Shown: positions 47,640-57,207, counted from the stretch's first letter. The stretch is 64,000 nt of DNA from Shewanella psychrotolerans (GCF_019457595.1 NZ_CP080419.1:1364001-1428000), one strand, 5' to 3'. Notes: generated from the sequence alone by a model not told the origin. Program-made: numbers and translations.

Positions 47640-48860
47640 ATGGCGATTGAATTAGATAACCTAAATCATGATAGGCACATGAAGATAAGGTTACTGACTT
47701 ATCTGATGTTTTTTATGTTCGCAATGACCTCTGATGCGGTTGGGGTGATCATTCCAGAGTTGATTAGTCAATTTGATTTAACTATGTCTCAAGCTAGCGC
47801 GTTTCATTATATGCCGATGATTTTTATCGCAATGAGTGGGCTATTTCTTGGCTATCTTGCCGATAAACTTGGTCGGAAAGTCACCATTTTATTGGGGTTA
47901 TCGTTATTTGCTCTGGCTTGCTTTATGTTTGCTTTGGGTGAGTCATTTTACTATTTCCTATTGTTACTGGCGTTGGTTGGCGCTTCGATCGGCATATTTA
48001 AAACGGGAGCGTTAGGCTTGATTGGCGACATATCTGCCGACGCGAAGCAGCATTCAAGCACCATGAACACGGTTGAAGGCTTCTTCGGTGTGGGCGCTAT
48101 GGTCGGGCCTGCTATTGTCAGTTATCTGTTGATCAGCGGCGTTTCTTGGAAATACCTTTATTTTGGCGCAGGGATATTTTGCTTGATCTTATGTGCCTTG
48201 GCGTATCGGGTAAAGTACCCCCAATTACAGTGTACTTCTTCGCAAGAGATCAGTTTAGCTGGGACCTTCTTAATGATGAAAAACCCTTATGCGCTAGGCT
48301 ATTCATTAGCGATCGGCCTATATGTGGCCACCGAAGTCGCTATCTATGTGTGGATGCCTACATTGTTGCTCAATTACGAGGGAAGTTTCGCGTTAGTCGC
48401 CACTTATGCGTTGACAATCTTTTTTACGTTACGAGCCTTAGGTCGATTTTTAGGTGGATGGATTTTAAATCGATACGCGTGGCAGCAAGTGATGTTCTGG
48501 TTTAGCTTAGTTATTGCTCTTTGTTACTTAGGTGCAATGTCTTTTGGTATCGATGCCGCTGTCGTGTTATTGCCGTTATCGGGGTTATTTATGTCGATGA
48601 TTTATCCAACATTAAACTCTAAGGGAATCAGTTGCTTTCCTATCTCTCAGCATGGTTCAGTTGCGGGTGTCATCCTGTTTTTTACAGCGCTTTCCGCGGC
48701 GCTTGGACCGCTATTGATGGGGATCGTTGGTGATATCTTTGGCCATGTAAAATATGGTTTCTATCTTGCTACGGGCTTTGCTTTTCTATTATGCGCTTTA
48801 GCGGCATTTAATTTGCTAAGAGATCCATCTGGGCATCTATTGGCGGTAGGAGAGCATTAA
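47640..48860 (+). CDS. scrT: MFS transporter, probable sucrose permease ScrT
   Basis: Inner-membrane sugar permease of the major facilitator superfamily. From the ATG at 47640 (AAGGTGA five bases upstream) it has 406 residues. Twelve hydrophobic segments are evident. The loop 2-3 signature GYLADKLGRKVT is present and LGRFLGGWIL is its counterpart in the second half. Divergent from scrP and within the sucrose cluster, so sucrose is the likely substrate. The 31-codon upstream extension in frame is not supported by a ribosome site. Confidence 0.87.
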   Translation: MAIELDNLNHDRHMKIRLLTYLMFFMFAMTSDAVGVIIPELISQFDLTMSQASAFHYMPMIFIAMSGLFLGYLADKLGRKVTILLGLSLFALACFMFALGESFYYFLLLLALVGASIGIFKTGALGLIGDISADAKQHSSTMNTVEGFFGVGAMVGPAIVSYLLISGVSWKYLYFGAGIFCLILCALAYRVKYPQLQCTSSQEISLAGTFLMMKNPYALGYSLAIGLYVATEVAIYVWMPTLLLNYEGSFALVATYALTIFFTLRALGRFLGGWILNRYAWQQVMFWFSLVIALCYLGAMSFGIDAAVVLLPLSGLFMSMIYPTLNSKGISCFPISQHGSVAGVILFFTALSAALGPLLMGIVGDIFGHVKYGFYLATGFAFLLCALAAFNLLRDPSGHLLAVGEH

Positions 48861-48985
48861 AATGCTGTTCGACTATATTTATTTTTCTATTAAAAAAAAC
48901 AATCGCTTGGTTTGTAATTCGTAAATGCAGGTTGCATACAGGTTAAAAAATGCGCTTGCAATTTACAATTAAGTTGCTAACTTGT

Positions 48986-49003
48986 TACTTAATTGATTAA
49001 GTT
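48986..49003. promoter_or_regulatory. LacI-type operator O2 upstream of TonB receptor
   Basis: TACTTAATTGATTAAGTT matches O1 at 16 of 18 positions and lies about 91 nt before the receptor start. Two such similar sites in 1.6 kb support one shared repressor. Confidence 0.75.
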
Positions 49004-49093
49004 CAATTGTGAGCAACACCACCTGAAGCAAAAATAATTGGGGGGCAGTCTTAAGGAATGAGGCTACACCGAATGATGATTGGGGATAGAACA

Positions 49094-51490
49094 ATGAAAA
49101 ACAATAGATCACGTCAATTTGTTATGAGTACAGTCGCTGCATTAGTTAGCGCAAACCTGTGGGCCGCTGAAGCTGATGTGCAACAAGCTGAGGTTAAACA
49201 AGATAGCCTAGAGCGGATCGTCGTGACTGGGGTTGCTCGTGGAACTCGAATCATGGATTCAAGTGTCTCGGTTAGTAGTTTGTCACCTGATGAACTTGCT
49301 GTGAGCTCACCGCGTTCGTCTGCCGAGGCGTTTCGTATCATTCCGGGGATGAAGATCGAATCATCCGGTGGTGAGGGCAATGCTAACATTGCCGTTCGTG
49401 GTTTACCTGTTGCCTCTGGTGGTGCTAAGTTTTTGCAAATTCAGGAAGATGGGCTTCCGATTCTGCAGTTTGGTGACATCGCATTTGGTAATGCCGATAT
49501 CTTTCTACGCATCGATTCAACAGTGCAAACGATAGAGTCAATTCGAGGCGGCTCAGCATCCACTGCTACCAGTAATGCACCTGGTGGAATTATCAATATT
49601 ATCAGTAAAACAGGTGACTCAGACTCGGGAAGTGTCTCTGCTACTGTCGGTTTAGATTATGATACGTATCGTACCGATTTCGAATTTGGTACCGATATTA
49701 ACGACACCATGCGTTTCCATATTGGTGGTTTCGTTCGTACAGGTGAAGGTCCGCGTCAGGCTGGATATACCGCTAACCAAGGTGGCCAGATTAAAGCCAA
49801 TTTAACGAAAGAGTTTGATTCTGGTTATGTGCGCTTATATTTCAAACATTTAGATGATCGAAGCATTGGGTATCTGCCTATGCCAATGTATTCCGATGGC
49901 AGTTCTATTGCCGGGTTTAATAGCAGTTCAGATACGATTCATTCAGCATATTTTCTCTCTACACTTAGCCTAGGTCCCGATGGTGAACGACGTCGCGGCG
50001 ATATACGTGATGGTATGAATCCTGTCGTGGACTCTTTTGGGGTAGAAGCATCATTTGATCTTGGTAGCGATTGGGAGGTAGAAAACCGTTTTCGTTTCTC
50101 TGATGTGAGTGGCAACTTTATCTCGCCGTTTCCAGCAGAGGTAGGCAATAATAGTGCAATTGCATCGAGTATTGGTGGGGCTGGTTCACAGTTAATTTAT
50201 GCTAATGGAGCCAAAGCGGGACAAGCGTTTGAGGGTGATCTCGCGATGCGTATTCATACCTTCGATGTGAGCATGAATGATTTTGGCTCAATTGTGAATG
50301 ACATCAAATTGACTAAAAGTTTTGATGACTCAAGTATCACTTTGGGATATTACACCGCATTGCAAAACATCAGTATGAGTTGGATGTGGAACTCTTACAT
50401 GATGGAAGTGAAAGGCAATAATGCTGCGCTGCTAAACGTTGTCGGTGCCGATGGCACTTCCTACTCTGATAACGGTTTATATGGTTATGGTGTGCCGTAT
50501 TGGGGGAATTGTTGTCAACGAAACTATGATACTGAATACACAATCCAAGCACCTTATATTGCTGGTTCATCTAAATTGGGAGATTTCACCCTTGATGCCA
50601 GCGTGCGTTACGATAGTGGTGACGCGAGTGGTTACTATGCTGGCAATACCCAAACAGAAGTGGATATGAATCTTGATGGGGTTATTTCAGAGCCCGAAAA
50701 GAGCGTCTCTTCAATTGATAATGCTAATCCACAGCCGGTTAACTATGACTGGGGATACTTATCTTACTCGCTTGGTGCAAACTATCAGATCTCTGATGAC
50801 TTAGCGACATTTGCCCGCTTAAGCCGTGGTGGTAGGGCTAATGCCGATCGCTTGCTGTTTGGTAAGGTGCAGCCAGATGGTTCCGTTGCCGATGAAGATG
50901 CGGTTGATTTAGTCGATCAGTATGAACTGGGTGTTAAGTATCGTTATGACAATTTATCGCTATTTGCTACTGCGTTTTACTCTGAAACTGAAGAGCAAAA
51001 CTTTGAAGCAACCAGTCAAAAGTTTTTTGACCGAAAGTATGAAGCGAAAGGGATTGAGCTTGAATCTGCTTACTATGTGGGTGATTTTGATTTTAAGGGC
51101 AACGTAACCTGGACCGACGCAGAAATTGCTGCTGATGCACTCAATCCTGACGTGGTCGGTAACACCCCAAGACGTCAAGCCGACTTCATTTACTCCTTAA
51201 TGGGACGTTATAACTTTGATAGTGGCTCAGTTGGCGTCAATGTTATTGGCACGACCGATGCGTACGCGCAAGATAACAATGATCTGACTTTTGATGGTTA
51301 TGCACAGGTTAATGCGTTCGCGCTATATCAGTTAACCGATGGGTTATCTGTGTCGCTTAATGTCAATAATCTCTTTGATACCGTTGGGATAACAGAAGCC
51401 GAAGAGGGGTCGATTCCTGATAATAATATTATTCGTGCTAGAACCATTAATGGGCGAACTACCACCGCCACACTTAAGTATGAATTTTAA
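49094..51490 (+). CDS. TonB-dependent receptor, probable sucrose uptake
   Basis: Outer-membrane active transporter. From the ATG at 49094 (GGGGA seven bases upstream) it has 799 residues. A signal peptide of about 24 residues ends ANLWA-AEA. A TonB box-like ERIVVTG precedes the plug domain (SAEAFRIIPGMKIESSGGEGNANIAVRGLP, key residues PGM and AVRG; about 40-180). The 22-strand barrel ends with a terminal Phe (TATLKYEF). Clustering with scrP and scrT and an O2 operator upstream suggest sucrose or a sucrose-containing oligosaccharide. Upstream in-frame ATGs at 49058, 49073 and 49076 are less well supported. Confidence 0.9.
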   Translation: MKNNRSRQFVMSTVAALVSANLWAAEADVQQAEVKQDSLERIVVTGVARGTRIMDSSVSVSSLSPDELAVSSPRSSAEAFRIIPGMKIESSGGEGNANIAVRGLPVASGGAKFLQIQEDGLPILQFGDIAFGNADIFLRIDSTVQTIESIRGGSASTATSNAPGGIINIISKTGDSDSGSVSATVGLDYDTYRTDFEFGTDINDTMRFHIGGFVRTGEGPRQAGYTANQGGQIKANLTKEFDSGYVRLYFKHLDDRSIGYLPMPMYSDGSSIAGFNSSSDTIHSAYFLSTLSLGPDGERRRGDIRDGMNPVVDSFGVEASFDLGSDWEVENRFRFSDVSGNFISPFPAEVGNNSAIASSIGGAGSQLIYANGAKAGQAFEGDLAMRIHTFDVSMNDFGSIVNDIKLTKSFDDSSITLGYYTALQNISMSWMWNSYMMEVKGNNAALLNVVGADGTSYSDNGLYGYGVPYWGNCCQRNYDTEYTIQAPYIAGSSKLGDFTLDASVRYDSGDASGYYAGNTQTEVDMNLDGVISEPEKSVSSIDNANPQPVNYDWGYLSYSLGANYQISDDLATFARLSRGGRANADRLLFGKVQPDGSVADEDAVDLVDQYELGVKYRYDNLSLFATAFYSETEEQNFEATSQKFFDRKYEAKGIELESAYYVGDFDFKGNVTWTDAEIAADALNPDVVGNTPRRQADFIYSLMGRYNFDSGSVGVNVIGTTDAYAQDNNDLTFDGYAQVNAFALYQLTDGLSVSLNVNNLFDTVGITEAEEGSIPDNNIIRARTINGRTTTATLKYEF

Positions 51491-51518
51491 CACCATTCGT
51501 TAGTTTCCTTCAGCTATT

Positions 51519-51544
51519 AGCCCATGAAAATGGGCTCTTTTTTT
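51519..51544 (+). terminator. Terminator between TonB receptor and scrK
   Basis: 7-bp stem AGCCCAT / ATGGGCT with a GAAA loop, then CTTTTTTT. It ends only 12 nt before the scrK start. Confidence 0.9.
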
Positions 51545-51555
51545 GGATATACAAG

Positions 51556-52521
51556 ATGACAGCATTACTCAGTTTCGGAGAGGTCTTGGTTGATCTATTA
51601 CCTATTGATGCCCGTGGAAGCCAGCATCAACCTATTGCGGGCGGTGCACCAGCCAATGTCGCGGTAGGTTTTGCTAAATTGGGCGGTAGAAGCTTATTTG
51701 CTGGTGGCATTAGTACCGACGAATACGGTGTTATGTTGCAAGAGGCTTTAGCGCAGTACTGTGTCGCGACCGACTATTTGATACCTTTTGACGGTGCGCC
51801 AACAGCAACAGTACTGGTATCTTTAGATTCTGCAGGAGAGCGTTCTTTTAGCTTTAACCGAAATGGTACGGCAGATATGCTATTTCGTAGTGAGCATTTT
51901 GATATGGTCGATTGGGATCAAATCGATATTTTCCATTTTTGCTCTAACTCTATGACCGATGATGAAAGTGTTGCTGCTACGTTTTATGGCATTCAGTTAG
52001 CTTACTGCAAATCTAAGCTGGTCAGTTTTGATGTCAATTTACGGCCATCCTTATGGAGTGATACTAAACTAATGGCGATGAGGGTCGAGCGTTGTTATCG
52101 CTATACCCATTTGCTTAAATTGAGCCGTGATGAGGCACTCTACTTGGCTGACAATCGAGGCGTTTCGTTAGAGGAGTATTGGCATTACTGTATTGAATTA
52201 GGTGTCGAGTGTATCTTAGTGACCAATGGTGATAAAGAGGTTCAATGTGTCACCTCTCACACTCAATTTACCGTTGCGGTACCAACTATCGAAGTGACTG
52301 ACACTACTGCCGCAGGCGATAGCTTTGTTGCTGGTTTTTTGTATGCAATAGCAAAAGATATTAAGTTTGATCTAGCGCATCTGTCGATCAGGCAACGACT
52401 GGAAAGCAGTGATTGTTTGCGCAGCGCTATAGATTTCGCTGCTCGGTGTGGGGCGCTGACTTGTTCACAAAAAGGTGCTTTCCCTTCATTGCCTCATTTG
52501 GAGCTTGTTGCTCAGCTTTGA
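51556..52521 (+). CDS. scrK: Fructokinase (PfkB family)
   Basis: Phosphorylates the fructose released by sucrose phosphorylase to fructose-6-phosphate. It has 321 residues. PfkB signatures: an N-terminal GGAPANVAVGFAKLGG block (residues about 28-45) and the C-terminal anion-hole motif DTTAAGDSFVAGF (about 254-266) with the catalytic Asp. The gene lies directly behind a strong terminator and has a poor ribosome site (GGATATACAAG), so its expression may be limited or use read-through. The MITE begins 19 nt after its stop. Confidence 0.92.
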   Translation: MTALLSFGEVLVDLLPIDARGSQHQPIAGGAPANVAVGFAKLGGRSLFAGGISTDEYGVMLQEALAQYCVATDYLIPFDGAPTATVLVSLDSAGERSFSFNRNGTADMLFRSEHFDMVDWDQIDIFHFCSNSMTDDESVAATFYGIQLAYCKSKLVSFDVNLRPSLWSDTKLMAMRVERCYRYTHLLKLSRDEALYLADNRGVSLEEYWHYCIELGVECILVTNGDKEVQCVTSHTQFTVAVPTIEVTDTTAAGDSFVAGFLYAIAKDIKFDLAHLSIRQRLESSDCLRSAIDFAARCGALTCSQKGAFPSLPHLELVAQL

Positions 52522-52539
52522 TTAGGTTTGGCTAAGTGT

Positions 52540-52756
52540 TAATACCCACTAGTATAAAGATATGATCGCTTAGCGACGATTTAGCACTAAAGGTTAGCGC
52601 TGATGAGGCAAGGTCTTTAATTGCTCCTCGGCTCTAGCATCCTGCTTCTGCGTTGAATGGCCTCACAAGGGAATAAGCATTCCATCATCCATTCGCCTTG
52701 AATGAGTTGCCCAAAAACACGCTGAGTCGATCACTTTCTTATACTGGTGGGTATCA
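52540..52756. mobile_element. MITE-like element with terminal inverted repeats (copy A)
   Basis: About 217 bp. The left end AATACCCACTAGTATAA and the right end (minus strand) GATACCCACCAGTATAA are inverted copies, and both continue into GATCG..AGCG. The interior has no gene. Partial copies occur at 23317-23421 and 43264-43320. No transposase in the window. The right end runs into the 3' end of the neighbouring solute-binding protein gene. Confidence 0.8.
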
Positions 52757-53570
52757 CTGTATCTTTGTGGATTACAGGTAAGGATTCAGAAAACCATTTC
52801 TGGTAAAGTTTGTCTATTTCACCTTCTATTATTAACTGTTTAAGAGTGCTGTTAGTTCTATTTAGCAGTGATTGATTGCCTTTCTTTACAGCAATCGCAA
52901 TTGGCGTGCCTGAGTCTAGGTTCTCTAGGGTTTTGACCTTGATATTAAGCTGCTTTGCTAAATATAGACCTACCGCGTTTGGCATTATTGCAGCCATAAC
53001 CTTACCTGAACTTAGCTGTTGCATCGAATCTTCTTTGCTTTGAGTTGAGATGATTCGATAATGATAAAGAGTGCCTTGCTGTTTCCATAAACTCTCTATG
53101 TATGAATGTCGATCTCCTGCAATAACTTGATTTTCTAAGTCATCTATTTGATTGATATTCTGGTTTTTCTCAAGCACAAATATCTCATCATGACGGTAAT
53201 AGTATGGTATCGAAAAATCGAATATACGCGATCTTATTTCGTTGACTTCCATGCCAACAATCAGATCTATTTTGTTAAACCTTAACTCATTAACTATGTT
53301 GTCCCATTGGTCTTGCTTAAAATCAAACGAGGTGCTTAATCGGCCTATGAGTAAGCGAGCGACATCGGCATCAAATCCGCTTGCTTGACTATTTTGTGAA
53401 AATTGATAGGGCGGGAACCCAGTTGCAATCCCATTCGTGAGGTGTTGTGGTTGCCATTTTTCGCTAACGACCGTCTTTGCTCGCACGGCACTTGAATATA
53501 TAAAAAATAATATAAAGAGAGTTATGTAGGACTTAGTCGCTTTCGCGTAATTTATTTTTTTCTTATGCAT
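52731..53570 (-). CDS. Periplasmic solute-binding protein (SBP family 3)
   Basis: 279 residues from the ATG at 53570; a TTG at 53582 in frame is less likely, and neither has a good ribosome site. The signal segment is residues about 11-31 (FILFFIYSSAVRAK). The bacterial extracellular solute-binding family 3 pattern is clear: NGIATGFPPYQF, ASGFDADVARLL, DLIVGMEVNEIRSRIFDFSIPYY (key residues MEVNEIR and FSIPYY) and LIIEGEIDKLYQKWF. No transporter permease or sensor kinase gene is adjacent. The last seven codons and the stop fall inside the MITE, so the original C terminus may have been altered. Confidence 0.85.
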   Translation of the reverse strand: MHKKKINYAKATKSYITLFILFFIYSSAVRAKTVVSEKWQPQHLTNGIATGFPPYQFSQNSQASGFDADVARLLIGRLSTSFDFKQDQWDNIVNELRFNKIDLIVGMEVNEIRSRIFDFSIPYYYRHDEIFVLEKNQNINQIDDLENQVIAGDRHSYIESLWKQQGTLYHYRIISTQSKEDSMQQLSSGKVMAAIMPNAVGLYLAKQLNIKVKTLENLDSGTPIAIAVKKGNQSLLNRTNSTLKQLIIEGEIDKLYQKWFSESLPVIHKDTVIPTSIRK

Positions 53571-54017
53571 GTGATTTATCAAAATTTACTTTAACATTTT
53601 TGACGGATTATCGTGATGTTGGATGTATATATTCAGTGGTGAGTTACAGTGAGTTGGTACTGCAGGCCACTATTTGCCCTGTTTTATTATTTTTATTTAA
53701 AACATAAGTCGCACTTTTAGGTAGTAAAGCGCAACACATCATTTTCCTTTAAAAGATGATAAGCACTGCAATAACGTTGAATGCCAGCAGAATATTCGAT
53801 AGATGTTAACTTAATCGATGATCAAAGTCTGTACGATTACAATGCTTATTGCAGTATAAATCTACAAAAAACTAATCTATTTCTAGGGAAAAATAATATA
53901 TTGGCTTGCTTATTTAGCGTTTTCTTAGCTACTTCCCTATGAGATCTGGCTCAAAAAATCAACAGCTGTAACAGTTGTTGATACAATAATGTTGCGCTAG
54001 ATCAAAGGTAAGATGGT
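53571..54017. other. Divergent intergenic region upstream of chemoreceptor
   Basis: About 447 nt between the solute-binding protein and chemoreceptor starts. It contains a 25-bp imperfect palindrome at 53958-53982, annotated separately. No small gene or RNA seen. Confidence 0.5.
53958..53982. promoter_or_regulatory. 25-bp dyad, candidate operator for chemoreceptor gene
   Basis: ATCAACA and TGTTGAT flank CTGT/ACAG around a single central base; 22 of 24 paired positions are symmetric. The near-absence of a loop favours a protein-binding site rather than an RNA hairpin. It lies 36 nt before the TTG start. Confidence 0.45.
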
Positions 54018-55643
54018 TTGAAAGCGTCAATATTCAGTCACCCTAGTGTTAATAAATTATTGAAATCAATGCGTAATAATCAGCCTGTTACTAGCAAAGA
54101 GGTGCTTCTTACTGACGAAGATATCCTATTGTCGACAACCGATCTAAAGGGCAATATCCTCCATGCTAATGATGATTTTTGTCGGATTTGTGGTTTTGAA
54201 CAACAAGAACTGATCGCTCAACCCCATAATATTGTTCGGCACCCAGATATGCCTAAGGAAGCTTATGGCATGCTTTGGAAAACCCTAAAAGAGGGACAAT
54301 CATGGATGGGGATTGTCAAAAATCGCTGTAAGGATGGCGGATTTTATTGGGTTAATGCGTATGTTGCGCCAGTGATGGAGAACGGCCGAATAAAAGAGTA
54401 TCAATCAGTAAGACGCAGAGCCAATAAAGTACAAGTTGAGCGAGCAACTGATATCTACAATAGTTTGAAACAAGGGACATCACGCCACGAAATCGATGGT
54501 GCGACTTTCAGTTTTATTACCCGAATTAAGCTGTTCTCATTAATGGCAATGTTAGTTAGTTTGGCCTGTTCTTTGTATTCGCCATGGCTTGCATTAGCCG
54601 TGGCTATCCCACTTTGGTTTGGTTTGCACAGAGTGATGAGTCCTTTGTCTCAGCTAAATCAGAGGGCGCTTGCGATATGTAACGATGGTGTGGCAAGACA
54701 CATCTATACTGGTCGAAATGATGAGATAGGCAATATTTTAGTGGCGATGGATTATGTTACTGCTGAAATCGCTGGGGTAGTCGGCAGAATGACGGACTCG
54801 TCTGACAGTATCGAAAAAGACAGCGAGGTGCTGCTAGACTCTATCATCGCAGCGGCGCAAAGGGCTGACCGTCAGAGTCAGCAAACGGCCCAAGCAGCGG
54901 CGGCTGTCGAAGAGATGACTGCGAGTTTTCATGAACTTGGACAACAGATAAAGCGAGTGGCTGAAGATGTGGAGGGCAGTCAGGAGGCGGTAGCGCTAGG
55001 TTATCAGCAACTCGATTCCGTCGTTAAGGCTATCGATGCGCTTAACCAAGAAGTGGGTAATTTTGCTAGCGTTGTTGAAGAGATCGAGCAAGATAGCGTG
55101 GCGATTAATGAGGTGCTTGAAGTGATCAGCAATATTGCTGAGCAAACTAATCTTTTAGCCTTAAATGCGGCTATTGAAGCAGCAAGGGCTGGAGAGTCGG
55201 GGCGCGGATTTGCTGTTGTTGCCGATGAGGTTAGAAAGTTATCTGCTCGAACGGGTGATTCAACCCGTCAGATTGATGAAATCGTAAATAAATTCCAGCA
55301 AAGCACTGCGAATGCAGCACGAACATTAACAGCAGGGCAACGTCAGGCGACCCAAGCGGTAGCGTTAGTTAAAGAAGCCGAAGCCGTGTTTGCTGGGTTA
55401 GTCTGTACTATCGATAGAATTAACGCGATGACTGAGCATAGTGCAAATGCAATGAATGAGCAGACGACTGCCGCAAATGAGGTGAGTGATTCACTGCAGA
55501 TGATCAGTGAACTTGCCAGTGAAGGTTATGGGCAATCTGAAGCGGATAAGAAGTTGGGCGAAAACACTTCGTTTAAGTCGCTTGAATCTAAGCAGTTAGC
55601 CAGACAGTTTTGGACGCAAGCGGTACAAAGAGCGAATCGTTAA
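54018..55643 (+). CDS. PAS-domain methyl-accepting chemotaxis protein (Aer-like)
   Basis: 541 residues. A PAS domain at about 30-140 ([23 protein letters not shown] and [10 protein letters not shown], key residues ANDDF and RHPDMP) resembles the FAD-binding PAS of the aerotaxis receptor Aer. Two hydrophobic segments lie at about 172-205. A HAMP-like region follows, then the MCP signalling domain with the hairpin tip [39 protein letters not shown] (key residues [16 protein letters not shown]). It is probably a redox or oxygen taxis sensor with no large periplasmic domain. Start TTG follows AAAGGTAAG. Confidence 0.9.
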   Translation: MKASIFSHPSVNKLLKSMRNNQPVTSKEVLLTDEDILLSTTDLKGNILHANDDFCRICGFEQQELIAQPHNIVRHPDMPKEAYGMLWKTLKEGQSWMGIVKNRCKDGGFYWVNAYVAPVMENGRIKEYQSVRRRANKVQVERATDIYNSLKQGTSRHEIDGATFSFITRIKLFSLMAMLVSLACSLYSPWLALAVAIPLWFGLHRVMSPLSQLNQRALAICNDGVARHIYTGRNDEIGNILVAMDYVTAEIAGVVGRMTDSSDSIEKDSEVLLDSIIAAAQRADRQSQQTAQAAAAVEEMTASFHELGQQIKRVAEDVEGSQEAVALGYQQLDSVVKAIDALNQEVGNFASVVEEIEQDSVAINEVLEVISNIAEQTNLLALNAAIEAARAGESGRGFAVVADEVRKLSARTGDSTRQIDEIVNKFQQSTANAARTLTAGQRQATQAVALVKEAEAVFAGLVCTIDRINAMTEHSANAMNEQTTAANEVSDSLQMISELASEGYGQSEADKKLGENTSFKSLESKQLARQFWTQAVQRANR

Positions 55644-55657
55644 CCCAATTTTAACGC

Positions 55658-55698
55658 AAAAAAACCACCCTAAACATTATATGTCATTGGGTGGTTTT
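55658..55698. terminator. Terminator between chemoreceptor gene and liu operon
   Basis: 10-bp perfect stem AAAACCACCC / GGGTGGTTTT with an 18-nt loop. On the minus strand it is followed by about seven Ts, so it ends the liu operon, and may also serve the plus strand. Confidence 0.8.
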
Positions 55699-55764
55699 GC
55701 TGCTTATTCCGAGTTTAGCCTACTTAAACAGAAGTCGGCTTAGGGATTTTAGACTGGATAAATC

Positions 55765-56421
55765 TTAAAACACCATCTCTGGGACATGCTCTGGCACCAC
55801 TAGCTTACCTGCGGTTTTCGCAATGATCTCGTCGACGCTAACCCCTGGCGCTCGCTCAAGCAGATGAAACGCGCCATCTTTTATTTCGACAAAAGCCAAA
55901 TCGGTTAATACCCGTTTGATACAGCCATAACCTGTGAGTGGTAATTCGCATTTAGGCAGTAACTTTGAGTTTCCATATTTGTCGGCGTGCATCATGGTAA
56001 CGATGATATTGTCGGCGCCAGCCACTAAATCCATGGCGCCGCCCATGCCTTTAACGAGTTTACCGGGGATCATCCAGGAGGCGATTGAGCCATTAACATC
56101 GACTTCAAAAGCGCCAAGTACGGTTAGATCCACATGACCGCCACGGATCATCGCAAAGCTCTCTGCCGATGAGAAAAAAGATGCGCCTGGTACCGCTGTT
56201 ACCGTTTGTTTACCCGCATTAATTAGATCGGCATCTATAGTCTCTTCCGTTGGGAATTCGCCCATGCCTAACAATCCATTTTCCGATTGCAGCATCACTT
56301 CCATCCCATCAGGAATATAGTTAGCCACAAGGGTTGGAATGCCTATACCTAAATTAACGTAAAAGCCATCTTGTAACTCTTGGGAAACACGTTGTGCCAG
56401 TTGTTCTCTTGATAACGCCAT
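55765..56421 (-). CDS. liuG: 3-oxoacid CoA-transferase subunit B
   Basis: With subunit A, moves CoA between acetoacetate and succinyl-CoA or another acyl-CoA. It has 218 residues. The catalytic Glu lies in the LQSENGLLGMG motif (about residues 48-58), and the GGHVDLTVLGAFEVD block is typical. Last gene of the operon, 11 nt after subunit A. In the liu pathway it handles the acetoacetate made by HMG-CoA lyase. Confidence 0.95.
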   Translation of the reverse strand: MALSREQLAQRVSQELQDGFYVNLGIGIPTLVANYIPDGMEVMLQSENGLLGMGEFPTEETIDADLINAGKQTVTAVPGASFFSSAESFAMIRGGHVDLTVLGAFEVDVNGSIASWMIPGKLVKGMGGAMDLVAGADNIIVTMMHADKYGNSKLLPKCELPLTGYGCIKRVLTDLAFVEIKDGAFHLLERAPGVSVDEIIAKTAGKLVVPEHVPEMVF

Positions 56422-56432
56422 GGTGTTTCCTC

Positions 56433-57140
56433 CTATTTCGTGGCTGCTTTGACGGTACGTTGCTCGATACGCTTCTCGAACGTGCCTTGGATCACGCGAT
56501 CGACATAGATGCCTGGGGTGTGGATATGATCTGGGTCGAGTTCTCCTGGCTCTACGATATGCTCGGCTTCTACCACGGTAATTTTACCCGCGGTGGCCAT
56601 CATAGGATTGAAGTTAGCGGCCGTTTTACGGAACACCAAGTTACCCATAGTATCTGCTTTCCAGGCGCGGACTAAGGCAAAATCCGCTTTCAGTGCTGGC
56701 TCTAATACATAGTGACGGCCGTCTATTTCGCGCGTCTCTTTACCTTCAGCGACGGGCGTGCCATAACCTGTGGCGGTAAAGAATGCTGGGATACCTGCAC
56801 CGCCCGCGCGAATTTTTTCCGCTAATGTGCCTTGAGGTGTCAAGATAACATTGAGTTCGCCAGAGAGCATCTGCTGCTCAAAAGTCGCATTTTCGCCGAC
56901 ATAAGAGGCGATCATTGTGCTGATCTGACGGCTCTTGAGTAGCAGGCCTAAACCAAAGTCGTCGACGCCGGCGTTGTTTGAAATCGCAGTGAGTCCAGTC
57001 GTGCCCATTTTAACCATTTGGGCAATGAGTCCTTCAGGAATACCACACAAGCCAAATCCACCGACCATCACGGTCATATTGTCTTCAAGGCCGTGTAATG
57101 CTTCTTCGTAGCTGGCAACCAGCTTATTGAGTCCTGCCAT
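56433..57140 (-). CDS. liuF: 3-oxoacid CoA-transferase subunit A
   Basis: CoA-binding partner of the B subunit. It has 235 residues. The N-terminal [13 protein letters not shown] block (about residues 27-39) is the family signature; [15 protein letters not shown] and [23 protein letters not shown] follow (key residues GIPAF and IHTPGIYVD). AGGAG precedes the start. A GC-rich hairpin lies in the 67-nt gap behind liuE. Confidence 0.95.
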   Translation of the reverse strand: MAGLNKLVASYEEALHGLEDNMTVMVGGFGLCGIPEGLIAQMVKMGTTGLTAISNNAGVDDFGLGLLLKSRQISTMIASYVGENATFEQQMLSGELNVILTPQGTLAEKIRAGGAGIPAFFTATGYGTPVAEGKETREIDGRHYVLEPALKADFALVRAWKADTMGNLVFRKTAANFNPMMATAGKITVVEAEHIVEPGELDPDHIHTPGIYVDRVIQGTFEKRIEQRTVKAATK

Positions 57141-57156
57141 TATTATCTCCTGTGAG

Positions 57157-57183
57157 AGATGCTAGGCTCGGCGCCGAGCATCT
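57157..57183 (-). repeat. GC-rich hairpin between liuE and the CoA-transferase genes
   Basis: AGATGCT / AGCATCT encloses GGCTCGGCGCCG; the internal GCTCGGCGCCGAGC is itself a perfect 14-bp palindrome. There is no long T-tract after it on the minus strand. Possible processing or attenuation point. Confidence 0.6.
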
Positions 57184-57207
57184 ATTTATTCTAGTCGCGC
57201 TTATGGG

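Noticed and set aside
47586..54050. 16-nt repeat AGTCACCCTAGTGTTA near 47586 and near 54036
   Set aside because: A single exact 16-mer match is not surprising in 64 kb, and the flanks do not align.
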